Below, piece after piece: positions 1 through 6,278 of a stretch of DNA of 6,311 nucleotides; position 1 is the stretch's first letter; each line of letters starts with the position of its first letter. Below the pieces are notes generated by a model. It searched no databases, had not been told where the DNA came from, and was given only the letters and a program-made list of their open reading frames with translations. The stretch spans positions 1-6,311 of the forward strand of contig QNXT01000269.1 in NCBI GenBank assembly GCA_003973505.1, given 5' to 3'. Source of the DNA: Bacteroidota bacterium. GTDB lineage: Bacteria; Bacteroidota; Bacteroidia; Bacteroidales; UBA1556. Both the position numbers and the translations under genes were made by a program.

Positions 1-1
1 T

Positions 2-874
2 GCCATCCCTGAAAGTGTTCAAATCATTTTCTTCCCATTGGCATTTGTTGGATTTGCAGTAATTGGAGCCTTCTTCCCATTCCACACTTGGTCACCTGAT
101 GGTCACGCTTCGGCGCCAACAGCGGTATCGATGTTACACGCAGGTGTATTGATGAAATTAGGAGGTTATGGTATCTTCCGTATTGCAATGTACTTAATGC
201 CTCTTGGAGCACATTATTGGACAGTTCCATTTATGATTCTTGCCGTTATCGGTGTTTCTTATGGAGCACTTAGTGCGATTAAACAAACCGACCTTAAATA
301 CATCAATGCATACTCTTCAGTGAGTCACCTTGGATTGGTTCTTTTGGGTTTATTAATGATGAATGAAATTGGATGGCGTGGAGCGATGCTTCAATCTTTA
401 TCTCACGGATTTATCACAGCCCTTTTCTTTGCCTTGATTGGTATTATCTACGGACGTACTCATACACGTATTGTTAGTAAGATGGGTGGATTGATGACTA
501 TTATGCCTGTGATTGGTGCCCTTTATGTAATTGCCGGTATGGCGAACTTAGGTTTACCCATGTTCTCGGGATTTGTTGCTGAGATGAACATTTTCGTTGG
601 AGCTTTTGAACATACCGACCTTTTCCATAGAGTAATTACTGTAATTGCTGTTTCTTCCATTGTAGTAACTGCTGTTTACATTTTACGTGTGGTTGGAAAA
701 ATGCTTATGGGTCCGGTTATGGATGAATATAAAGACTTACCACCGATTACATGGTATGAAAAAACAGGAACTTTTATCCTGGTATTATTTAGTTTATTGA
801 TTGGTATTCTTCCATTCTTCTGGATTGATATTATCGATAAAGCTGTTGCACCATTTATTCAAGGAATAATCTAA
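2..874 (+). CDS. nuoM: NADH-quinone oxidoreductase subunit M, C-terminal part (5' end outside window)
   Basis: This is an antiporter-like membrane subunit of respiratory complex I, which couples quinone reduction to proton pumping. The frame is open from the first base, so the N-terminal part of the protein (about 500 residues in the family) lies outside; 290 residues remain. Recognisable are FPFHTWSPDGH (fragment residues 25-35), the TM8 segment HAGVLMKLGGYG with its Lys at 155-157 (E. coli K265), QTDLKYINAYSSVSHLG, the His of SLSHG at 404-406 (E. coli H348), and the Glu of SGFVAEMNIF at 581-583 (E. coli E407). From K265 to E407 the spacing matches E. coli without gaps (142 residues). The oddity is that the TM7 Lys (E. 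coli K234, in FAVK) is Ile here (FAVI, codon 62-64). The identification is secure. nuoN follows after 13 bp, so the two are surely co-transcribed. Confidence 0.96.
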   Translation, partial: AIPESVQIIFFPLAFVGFAVIGAFFPFHTWSPDGHASAPTAVSMLHAGVLMKLGGYGIFRIAMYLMPLGAHYWTVPFMILAVIGVSYGALSAIKQTDLKYINAYSSVSHLGLVLLGLLMMNEIGWRGAMLQSLSHGFITALFFALIGIIYGRTHTRIVSKMGGLMTIMPVIGALYVIAGMANLGLPMFSGFVAEMNIFVGAFEHTDLFHRVITVIAVSSIVVTAVYILRVVGKMLMGPVMDEYKDLPPITWYEKTGTFILVLFSLLIGILPFFWIDIIDKAVAPFIQGII

Positions 875-887
875 AAAATAGAGAGAA

Positions 888-2306
888 ATGAACTGGAACA
901 CTTTTTTATTAATGAGACACGAAATAGTATTAGCGATTAGCATCATAATACTAATATTGGCCGACATCTTTATCGACGATAAGAAAAAAGTTGGTGTGGT
1001 TGCCATCGTGCTATTTGCCATTCATACTGTTATTGGATTTTTTCCTATGGAAACAGGAACATTGTTTGGTGAAATGTTTGTTACGAACCCACTTATCGCT
1101 GCATTCAAAAACATCTTGAATATTGGCGTATTATTGATACTTATGATTGGTTCGTCTTGGGTAAATGCCAAGATGCTTCCCATGAAGAAAGTTGGTGAAT
1201 TTTACATCCTAATGCTTTCATCGCTATTAGGTATGTTTTATATGATTTCATCAGGTCACTTTATTATGTTATACCTAGGTCTTGAGCTTGCAACACTTCC
1301 TGTAGCAGCTTTAGCTTCTTATAATGTATTCAACCGTAAATCATCAGAAGCAGGTATTAAACTGATTTTATCTGCAGCACTTTCATCAGGAATGTTGTTG
1401 TTTGGTATTACAATTATGTATGCTTTGAGCGGAACTTTATACTTTAGTGAAATGGCTGGTAACATAGGTTACTCTTACCTTTCATTATTGGGATTAATTA
1501 TGGTATTCTCAGGTATGGCTTTCAAAATTTCGTTGGTACCTTTCCACTTCTGGACAGCCGACGTTTACGAAGGTTCACCTACTCCGGTTGCAAGTTACTT
1601 ATCGGTAATTTCAAAAGGAGCTGCTGTATTTATTCTTATGATTTTACTCTTCAAAGTATTCCCTGATATGAAATGGGCTTGGACTTACCTACTATACGGT
1701 ATCTCTATCCTTACTATGTTTGTGGGTAACTTCTTTGCACTACGTCAGCAAAACTTACAACGCTTCTTGGCATTCTCATCTGTGGCTCAGGCTGGATTTA
1801 TTATGATGGGTTTCCTAAGTGCCGATTCTATTGCAGTAAGTGCAGTGGTTTACTTTGTTGCCATTTACGTTTTATCAAACATCGTTATTTTCGGTGCAGT
1901 TCAATTGATTGGATTGGCAAGTGGAAAATGGAATATTGATGATTATAATGGACTTTACCGCACCAACCCTATGATTAGCCTTGCGCTTATGGTTGGTTTA
2001 TTCTCTTTGGCTGGTATTCCTCCTATTTCAGGTTTCTTCGGTAAATTCTTCCTATATGTTGTGGCAGCAAGCCAAGAGTATTATTGGTTGATTTTTATTG
2101 CCGTAGCTAACGTGACTGTATCACTTTATTATTATTTATTGGTTATTCGTGCCGCATTCTTGCGTCAGTCCGATGATCCAATTCCATTCTTCAAAAGTGA
2201 TATTTTTGCTAAAATTGGAATCGCCGTAGCCTCTGTCCTACTTTTAGGATTAGGAGTTTACAGTCCATTCTACGATTACATTAACTCTTTAAGTGGTATT
2301 TTTTAA
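888..2306 (+). CDS. nuoN: NADH-quinone oxidoreductase subunit N
   Basis: This is a complete 472-residue antiporter-like membrane subunit of complex I, close to the family's usual length, with hydrophobic helices throughout (about 14 expected). Key ion-channel residues are all present: E133 in LGLELATLP (same number as in E. coli), K213 in MAFKISLVPFHFW (E. coli K217), K243 in VISKGAA (E. coli K247, same 30-residue spacing), and K386 in GFFGKFF (E. coli K395). By contrast Q291 and Q301 in QNLQRFLAFSSVAQAGF stand where E. coli has K295 and H305. The start ATG lies 13 bp after the nuoM stop; a purine run, GAGAGAA, just before it may help initiation. The gene belongs to the same operon as nuoM and the small gene behind it. 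Confidence 0.97.
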   Translation: MNWNTFLLMRHEIVLAISIIILILADIFIDDKKKVGVVAIVLFAIHTVIGFFPMETGTLFGEMFVTNPLIAAFKNILNIGVLLILMIGSSWVNAKMLPMKKVGEFYILMLSSLLGMFYMISSGHFIMLYLGLELATLPVAALASYNVFNRKSSEAGIKLILSAALSSGMLLFGITIMYALSGTLYFSEMAGNIGYSYLSLLGLIMVFSGMAFKISLVPFHFWTADVYEGSPTPVASYLSVISKGAAVFILMILLFKVFPDMKWAWTYLLYGISILTMFVGNFFALRQQNLQRFLAFSSVAQAGFIMMGFLSADSIAVSAVVYFVAIYVLSNIVIFGAVQLIGLASGKWNIDDYNGLYRTNPMISLALMVGLFSLAGIPPISGFFGKFFLYVVAASQEYYWLIFIAVANVTVSLYYYLLVIRAAFLRQSDDPIPFFKSDIFAKIGIAVASVLLLGLGVYSPFYDYINSLSGIF

Positions 2307-2317
2307 TAATTTGAATT

Positions 2318-2650
2318 ATGGCTTTAACATATAAACATACATTTGGTGCTATCAAAGGCACACGCGTTACCTTCGTTGAAAAAGGAGTTTCAAAGGAGCG
2401 TATGGAATTTTTGAAAAATCTATTAGAGTATAACGGTTTTACTGTAATCGTAGATGAGGTACCATCAAAAGAAGAAGGCGGAGAGCCTAGCTATACTATT
2501 GGTGTAACTGATATGAAATTCAATCCGGTAATTTGGATTTATGACCGTCGTTTACACCTTCCTGATGGACATTTGGTAACTCATAAATTTTGGGATACTG
2601 GTGAAAAAGATTTTAAGCCTCAGTATTGGGAAGATCGATATGAAAACTAA
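2318..2650 (+). CDS. Conserved-looking 110-residue soluble protein of unknown function, last gene of the nuo operon
   Basis: I do not recognise a family. The product is 110 residues, charged, without signal peptide or membrane helix, so probably cytoplasmic. The first half reads as strand-helix-strand: TRVTFVEKG (15-23), helix SKERMEFLKNLLEYNG (25-40), strand FTVIVDEV (41-48). A charged loop with a GG pair (51-57) follows, then strands around YTIGVTDM (59-66) and PVIWIYDRRL (70-79). The tail is aromatic and charged (HKFWDTGEKDFKPQYWEDRYEN). It starts 11 bp after the nuoN stop and ends just before the operon terminator, so it is almost certainly co-transcribed with nuoMN. A role in complex I assembly or activity is only an inference from position. 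Base composition and codon use look like its neighbours. That it is a real gene is well supported by length, spacing and the terminator; the function is unknown. Confidence 0.85.
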   Translation: MALTYKHTFGAIKGTRVTFVEKGVSKERMEFLKNLLEYNGFTVIVDEVPSKEEGGEPSYTIGVTDMKFNPVIWIYDRRLHLPDGHLVTHKFWDTGEKDFKPQYWEDRYEN

Positions 2651-2665
2651 TTGATTATTATATCT

Positions 2666-2700
2666 AAAAAAAGCAATCCGAAATGGATTGCTTTTTTTTT
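2666..2700 (+). terminator. Rho-independent terminator of the nuo operon
   Basis: A perfect 9-bp stem AAGCAATCC (2671-2679) / GGATTGCTT (2685-2693) with a 5-nt loop is followed by an uninterrupted run of nine T (2692-2700). A-residues on the left side (2666-2670) mirror the T tract, lengthening the stem to 14 bp. The hairpin might therefore also stop transcription coming from the right. It lies 15 bp after the stop of the 110-residue gene and ends the nuo transcript. Confidence 0.92.
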
Positions 2701-2735
2701 GCATCTTTGTAAATAGAAGATGAGACCTTTGCAAG

Positions 2736-2845
2736 AGGCTTTTGGCAAAATAATTCGACGCCAGAAAAATTTTATAACCAGAGCAACCTACTGGTTTTGA
2801 GGATTATAAAATTTTGACAAGGAAGAAGTATGTAGCCAAAAGTCT
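2736..2845. repeat. Nested inverted repeats inside the fold-back element
   Basis: AGGCTTTTGGC (2736-2746) pairs with GCCAAAAGTCT (2835-2845) with one G-T wobble. Within it, AAAATTTTATAA (2766-2777) pairs perfectly with TTATAAAATTTT (2804-2815). An innermost stem AACCAG (2776-2781) / CTGGTT (2791-2796) shares two bases with the middle arm. The whole 110-bp block could fold into one long hairpin as RNA or extrude as a cruciform. The outer arm begins exactly where the left terminal repeat ends, so left terminal and internal repeats are continuous, whereas on the right they are separated by about 81 bp. Confidence 0.65.
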
Positions 2846-2918
2846 ATTTGATTTATGGGATCCATTATTTTTCTTTATTTTTAAATACATAATTTTCTAA
2901 AATAAAGATAGATACATG

Positions 2919-2926
2919 TACTTTTG
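2919..2926 (+). promoter_or_regulatory. Possible promoter -7 box (TAnnTTTG) for the AI-2E gene
   Basis: TACTTTTG matches the -7 consensus TAnnTTTG of the main sigma factor of Bacteroidota. It sits directly before the right terminal repeat of the fold-back element and overlaps the 8-bp palindrome TACATGTA (2913-2920). A -33 TTTG box is not clear at the expected 19-bp distance; only a T-rich stretch (2893-2896) is nearby. Transcription would start near 2931 and give a leader of about 35 nt before the ATG at 2965. This is a pattern match only. Confidence 0.4.
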
Positions 2927-2964
2927 TCTTGCAAAGGTCTCAAGACATTAAAGCAAAACTTACC

Positions 2965-4062
2965 ATGGACAAAAAGGAACAACATTACAATCTAGCTATA
3001 AATACAACTCTTCGAGTTGGTTTTATATTATTATTATTAGTTTGGTCATTTGAAATTGTCAAACCCTTTATTATGCCCGTTTTGTGGGGAATTATAATAT
3101 CTGTTTCTATCTATCCAATGTATGGTAAACTCGTAAAAATTTTGGGTGAACGGAAGAAACTTGCGACCATATTAATCACACTTTTATTGCTATCAACGAT
3201 TCTTATTCCTTCCTTTTTATTTATAGATTCAGCGGTATCGGGTGTACAAAGTCTATCCACAAAGATGGCAAGCGGAAACATTGATATTCCAATGCCAGAA
3301 GATAAAGTAAAAGATTGGCCTGTGGTAGGAAAAACAATTTACGAAACTTGGAAAATGTCTTCTGAAAATTTTGGTGATGCGGTTCAAAAATTTCAACCAC
3401 AAATAAAAGAATATGCTCCAAAATTATTGTCATCAGCAGCGGGTTTTGGAACCACAATACTCCTTTTTATTATCTCAATAATTATTGCAGGTGCACTTTT
3501 GCCCACGGCTGAATCATCTAAAAAGGCAGCAAAGTCAATATTCAACACTTTAGTTGGTAAACATGGCGAAAGCTTTGTTCAATTATCTGTAGGCACCATT
3601 CGGAGTGTTGTACAAGGCGTTTTAGGCGTAGCCGTAATACAAGCTGTGGCAGGAGGATTAGGAATTATGCTTATCGGTATTCCTGCTGCCGGATTATGGG
3701 CACTTATTATTCTGCTATTAGCCATTATGCAATTGCCTCCGCTATTAATTCTACTTCCCTTAGCAATCTATGGTTTTAACATTGCCGACACCACCCCTGC
3801 GGTTATATTCTTAGTATGGAGTATTTTGGTAAGTGCCAGCGATGCATTCCTTAAACCCCTATTTTTAGGCAGAGGCGTTGATGTACCCATGCTCGCAGTT
3901 CTACTGGGAGCCATTGGCGGAATGATGATGTCGGGGATTATTGGACTATTTGTAGGCGCAGTGGTGTTAAGTATTACCTATAAGGTTTTTAAATCCATCC
4001 TTGTGGACGATGTTTTGGAGGAGGAAGATGGCAGCTTTGATTCGGTAGCTGACAAAAAGTAA
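2965..4062 (+). CDS. AI-2E family transporter (PF01594, formerly UPF0118)
   Basis: This is a 365-residue polytopic inner-membrane protein of the AI-2E/PerM/YdiK family. Members have been linked to autoinducer-2 export (TqsA) and to Na+/H+ antiport; most have no proven substrate, so neither should be assumed. The layout is typical: hydrophobic segments near 14-30, 35-50 and 67-88, a hydrophilic domain at about 90-158 (including KVKDWPVVGK), then a membrane helix near 160-180 and closely packed helices from about 215 to 340. Family hallmarks are IPAAGLWALI (239-248), LPPLLILLP (257-265), SDAFLKPLFLGRG (292-304) and GLFVGAVVLSITYKVFKSI (327-345). The tail is acidic. I chose ATG 2965 because upstream in-frame codons lie in the terminal repeat of the fold-back element and look noncoding. 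The gene is monocistronic; its stop is 5 bp from that of the convergent regulator. Confidence 0.93.
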   Translation: MDKKEQHYNLAINTTLRVGFILLLLVWSFEIVKPFIMPVLWGIIISVSIYPMYGKLVKILGERKKLATILITLLLLSTILIPSFLFIDSAVSGVQSLSTKMASGNIDIPMPEDKVKDWPVVGKTIYETWKMSSENFGDAVQKFQPQIKEYAPKLLSSAAGFGTTILLFIISIIIAGALLPTAESSKKAAKSIFNTLVGKHGESFVQLSVGTIRSVVQGVLGVAVIQAVAGGLGIMLIGIPAAGLWALIILLLAIMQLPPLLILLPLAIYGFNIADTTPAVIFLVWSILVSASDAFLKPLFLGRGVDVPMLAVLLGAIGGMMMSGIIGLFVGAVVLSITYKVFKSILVDDVLEEEDGSFDSVADKK

Positions 4063-4067
4063 ACAGC

Positions 4068-4823
4068 TTAGCGATCCAGCCAAGCCTTAAAACCTTTCAC
4101 ACGCTCCCTACTGACAATTATATCATCCTCAGTAAGTGGATTGAGCACCAATTTCAATCGGGAGTTGGTATAGGAAATCATATCATCAATAAAGTCAATA
4201 TTGACAATATACTTTCGATTGACACGGTAAAACTGAGTCTTATTCAACATTTCGCTCAAATCGTCTAAAGAGTAATCCACCATATAATCGCGATTATCCG
4301 ATGTAAGCATAAATGTACCCTTTTCGAAACTATAAAAACATGCAATATCCTGCGTTTTTATCATCTTGATATGTTCACCCACTTTTATGGTAAATCGTTC
4401 TTTGCCCTTTTGCTTTCCTCCTTGCTTTATATCATTTATCAAGCTGCTAACTTCTTGCCTATTGGGCTTCCACAGTGCATGATATTTTTCCAATGCCTGA
4501 CTCAAATCAGCCTGACGAATGGGTTTTAGTAAATAGTCGATGCTATTATGCTTAAAAGCACGTATGGCGTGATGATCGAAAGCTGTGGTGAAAATGACTG
4601 GAAAATGCACCTCCACTCGATCAAAAATAGAGAAACTCAATCCATCGGCCAGTTGAATATCAAAGAAGGCCAAGTCGATATTTTGATGCTGCTTTATTAG
4701 ATCTACCGCTATTGCAATAGACGGAGCATGCCCGATAATATTTATACTATTATCGAGTTTGCTCAGCATTAATGCCAGTTTTTCGTAAGCAAATTGTTCG
4801 TCTTCTATAATGATTACGTTCAT
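4068..4823 (-). CDS. LytTR-family two-component response regulator
   Basis: This 251-residue regulator has an N-terminal receiver domain (about 1-118) and a C-terminal LytTR DNA-binding domain (about 143-250). Receiver landmarks are the acidic pair E7/D8 in IIIEDEQ, phosphoacceptor D55 in FFDIQLADG, T80 in IFTTAFD and K100 in YLLKPI, all intact, so it should be phosphorylated normally. LytTR landmarks are FTIKVGEHIKMIKTQDI (144-160), FYRVNRKYIVNIDFID (198-213) and IIVSRERVKGFKAWL (235-249). LytTR proteins bind DNA through a beta-rich fold, usually at paired short repeats upstream of targets. The gene follows the kinase by 24 bp on the same strand, so the two form a cognate pair. The start ATG (4821-4823) has no evident Shine-Dalgarno sequence. 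Targets cannot be told from the window; the kinase promoter region is a possible one. Confidence 0.95.
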   Translation of the reverse strand: MNVIIIEDEQFAYEKLALMLSKLDNSINIIGHAPSIAIAVDLIKQHQNIDLAFFDIQLADGLSFSIFDRVEVHFPVIFTTAFDHHAIRAFKHNSIDYLLKPIRQADLSQALEKYHALWKPNRQEVSSLINDIKQGGKQKGKERFTIKVGEHIKMIKTQDIACFYSFEKGTFMLTSDNRDYMVDYSLDDLSEMLNKTQFYRVNRKYIVNIDFIDDMISYTNSRLKLVLNPLTEDDIIVSRERVKGFKAWLDR

Positions 4824-4847
4824 AATATTAGCTTTGCGGTTTTCGAT

Positions 4848-5879
4848 TTATTTAAGGTCTAATAAAGGAATTGCAACCTCAAACGTATCAGCAGTTTGAC
4901 TAATCTTCACTTCTTGATTGCTTAAAAATTTATAGCGGCCTTTGATATTATCCAGTCCTAATTCGTGAGAAGCTTCACTGCTTTCCTTAGCCTTTACATT
5001 ATTGGACACAATTAGATAATGTTCGTCATTGCTAATTTTAATTTCCAATGTATGCAATGCCGAAATTTCATTATGCTTCAATGCATTTTCAATAAGAATC
5101 TGCAAAGCCATGGGAACAATCATTTTATTGCTCGACACATTGATATCGTATTTCAAATGATTGCCAAAGCGCACTGTCTGTAGTGCTAAATAATCTTTTG
5201 CAAAGTCCACTTCACGACTTACACTTACCACCTCTTCATCTTGCACATCCAAAACATAGCGGTAGATATTGGAAAGTTTTCCCACAAAATCATCAGCTTT
5301 TTCAGCATCTTTATAAATCAATGAACTCAAAACATTTAAGCTATTGAAAAGAAAATGCGGATTCACTTGGTTCTTCAAAGTGGCATATTTATAATGGTTC
5401 AGCTCTTGTTTTTGAGCTTCTGCTTCCACATAAAATTCATTTAAAGACTTAGCAAAACGCGACGAAATGATTATGAGGTATACAATCATTCCAATCATAA
5501 GTTCCGTTAGAATAGACCACATAAACATTCCACTATGTAGCATCTCACTGATGGAAGCCCCTTGAAACAGATAAAACCATGTGAAATTTACAATCAATAC
5601 ATCCAAGATAATATACAAAGTCACAGCCAAAATAACCATCATAAATCGTCTTACCGGATTATGTAGCCAATTGTCACCATCGAGCATCTTTTTAGAAATG
5701 ATACTACTACCAAGGGCAATGCTAAGACCGATAATTGTTCCGTAAGCAATATTTGTTGCCAGATCTAGCCAATTTGTGCTAAAGCCCCCAAATAAAAAGG
5801 TTATGACAACACTAACAGTAAAAATGATAGCTACATTACGAATTTGTTTTAAGCTAGATTTGTTTTCTTGTTTTTTCAT
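4848..5879 (-). CDS. LytS/YehU-type membrane sensor histidine kinase (His_kinase PF06580)
   Basis: This is a 343-residue kinase. Four hydrophobic segments (about 15-33, 41-62, 79-100, 119-140) form a compact membrane sensor with very short loops and no periplasmic sensor domain. A charged, coiled-coil-like linker (about 141-168) leads to the PF06580 phosphotransfer motif NQVNPHFLFNSLN, with phosphorylated His at 175. The HATPase part has the N box LIENALKHN (262-270) and a G box GLDNIKGRY (308-316). These are the usual partners of LytTR regulators, and such a gene follows immediately. The signal is unknown; so compact a membrane domain suggests sensing in or near the membrane. All catalytic landmarks are intact. 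The start ATG at 5877-5879 gives a sensible short basic N-terminus (MKKQENKSSLKQIR) before TM1. Confidence 0.95.
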   Translation of the reverse strand: MKKQENKSSLKQIRNVAIIFTVSVVITFLFGGFSTNWLDLATNIAYGTIIGLSIALGSSIISKKMLDGDNWLHNPVRRFMMVILAVTLYIILDVLIVNFTWFYLFQGASISEMLHSGMFMWSILTELMIGMIVYLIIISSRFAKSLNEFYVEAEAQKQELNHYKYATLKNQVNPHFLFNSLNVLSSLIYKDAEKADDFVGKLSNIYRYVLDVQDEEVVSVSREVDFAKDYLALQTVRFGNHLKYDINVSSNKMIVPMALQILIENALKHNEISALHTLEIKISNDEHYLIVSNNVKAKESSEASHELGLDNIKGRYKFLSNQEVKISQTADTFEVAIPLLDLK

Positions 5880-5939
5880 GATTTCAAATTTAAGTAAATT
5901 AATTAAGTTTTAGTTTTCTAGTTATCTGTTTAACTGCGG

Positions 5940-5947
5940 CAAAAATA
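5940..5947 (-). promoter_or_regulatory. Possible promoter -7 box for the kinase-regulator operon
   Basis: On the - strand the bases read TATTTTTG followed by CCGCAG, matching the TAnnTTTG -7 consensus of Bacteroidota. A T-run (TTTTT) lies exactly 19 nt upstream, where the -33 TTTG box is expected, though it lacks the G. The leader would be roughly 55 nt. A second match, TAAATTTG (5885-5892 on the - strand), lies so close to the ATG that it would give an almost leaderless transcript. I prefer the first. Pattern match only. Confidence 0.4.
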
Positions 5948-6043
5948 GATTGAGAGGATGGACTGTAAAAATTTTACTTACTCAACTGTTGAATTTTGGG
6001 GATGAGTTGTAAATAGTGCTTGCCAGAAAACGCCAATTTCTTC

Positions 6044-6057
6044 CCCGATTAGTCGGG
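6044..6057. repeat. Short GC-rich palindrome, REP-like
   Basis: CCCGA (6044-6048) and TCGGG (6053-6057) form a perfect 5-bp stem around TTAG, followed by ACAGG. Palindromes of the form TCCCGA...TCGGGA next to CAGG are, as I recall, common dispersed intergenic repeats in genomes of Bacteroidota. No second copy is inside this window, so dispersal cannot be shown here. Confidence 0.35.
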
Positions 6058-6069
6058 ACAGGCTGTTAT

Positions 6070-6130
6070 GCTTGTGCTAAAAACAAACACTTACAAAAGT
6101 AAACTTATTGTTTTATAGCACTTCGCAAGC
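6070..6130. repeat. 61-nt imperfect inverted repeat (long hairpin)
   Basis: TGCTAAAAACAA (6075-6086) pairs with TTGTTTTATAGCA (6108-6120), 12 pairs with a single bulged A at 6115. Outside it GCTTG (6070-6074) pairs with CAAGC (6126-6130), leaving a 5-nt bulge CTTCG. Inside, TTAC/AAAA/GTAA (6091-6102) makes a small inner stem-loop. No T tract follows on either strand, so it is not a standard terminator. Its length and quality make chance unlikely. It could be a dispersed repeat, a small mobile remnant or a structured RNA. Confidence 0.55.
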
Positions 6131-6243
6131 CTTGAACTTGCAGGGCAAACGCATCTAAATTCTATTAAATGTCTTATGTTATTTAATCTAAAGTCTAGAA
6201 ATATTAATTCTATAATACCATCCATTTTACCTAATCGGCACCT

Positions 6244-6278
6244 GTCTCCCGAAGGTAGAGATAGTCTCCAAAGTAGAG
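6244..6278. repeat. Imperfect tandem direct repeat
   Basis: GTCTCCCGAAGGTAGAG (6244-6260) is echoed by GTCTCCAAAGTAGAG (6264-6278), which differs by the loss of two bases and one substitution. It might be a degenerate repeat unit or a protein-binding pair; with only two copies it may also be accidental. Confidence 0.3.

Larger units (their letters stand above)
2721..2942. mobile_element. MITE-like fold-back element or IS remnant with 16-bp terminal inverted repeats
   Basis: The ends are perfect inverted repeats of 16 bp: TGAGACCTTTGCAAGA (2721-2736) and TCTTGCAAAGGTCTCA (2927-2942). They enclose about 190 bp with no coding potential. AGA occurs directly outside both ends (2718-2720 and 2943-2945) and could be a 3-bp target duplication, but so short a match may be chance. 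Ends starting GAGACCTTTGCA remind me of insertion sequences of Bacteroidota, possibly IS5-like, but I cannot verify that. No transposase is present, so it would be non-autonomous. It fills most of the 314 bp between the nuo operon and the AI-2E gene. Alternatives are a decayed IS or a structured leader. Confidence 0.55.

Noticed and set aside
24..230. 68-codon open frame on the - strand within nuoM
   Set aside because: It is a shadow of the nuoM coding frame with no coherent domain.
794..1021. 75-codon open frame on the - strand across the nuoM-nuoN junction
   Set aside because: It is antisense to two clear membrane-protein genes; its hydrophobic pattern is a by-product of theirs.
2702..2709. 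CATCTTTG after the terminator as a promoter -7 box
   Set aside because: It lacks the TA of TAnnTTTG, has no -33 box at the right distance, and is 260 bp from the next start codon.
2552..2734. 60-codon open frame on the - strand across the terminator
   Set aside because: It runs through the terminator hairpin and antisense to the 110-residue gene, with no family resemblance.
2929..2964. Upstream TTG extension of the AI-2E gene by 12 codons
   Set aside because: The extension would begin inside the terminal repeat of the fold-back element and encodes nothing family-like; ATG 2965 gives a normal N-terminus.
3221..3457. 78-codon open frame on the - strand within the AI-2E gene
   Set aside because: It lies antisense inside a well-identified gene and shows no coding features.
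4032..4051. CAGCT/AGCTG hairpin near the end of the AI-2E gene as a terminator
   Set aside because: Only 5 bp of stem with a 10-nt loop, inside coding sequence and without a T tract on either strand.
5974..6048. Possible remnant of a protein gene on the - strand, ending ...LAFSGKHYLQLIPKIQQLSK then stop
   Set aside because: It reads like plausible protein but covers only 24 codons bounded by an in-frame stop upstream, has no start, and I recognise no family. It is worth only a quick homology search.
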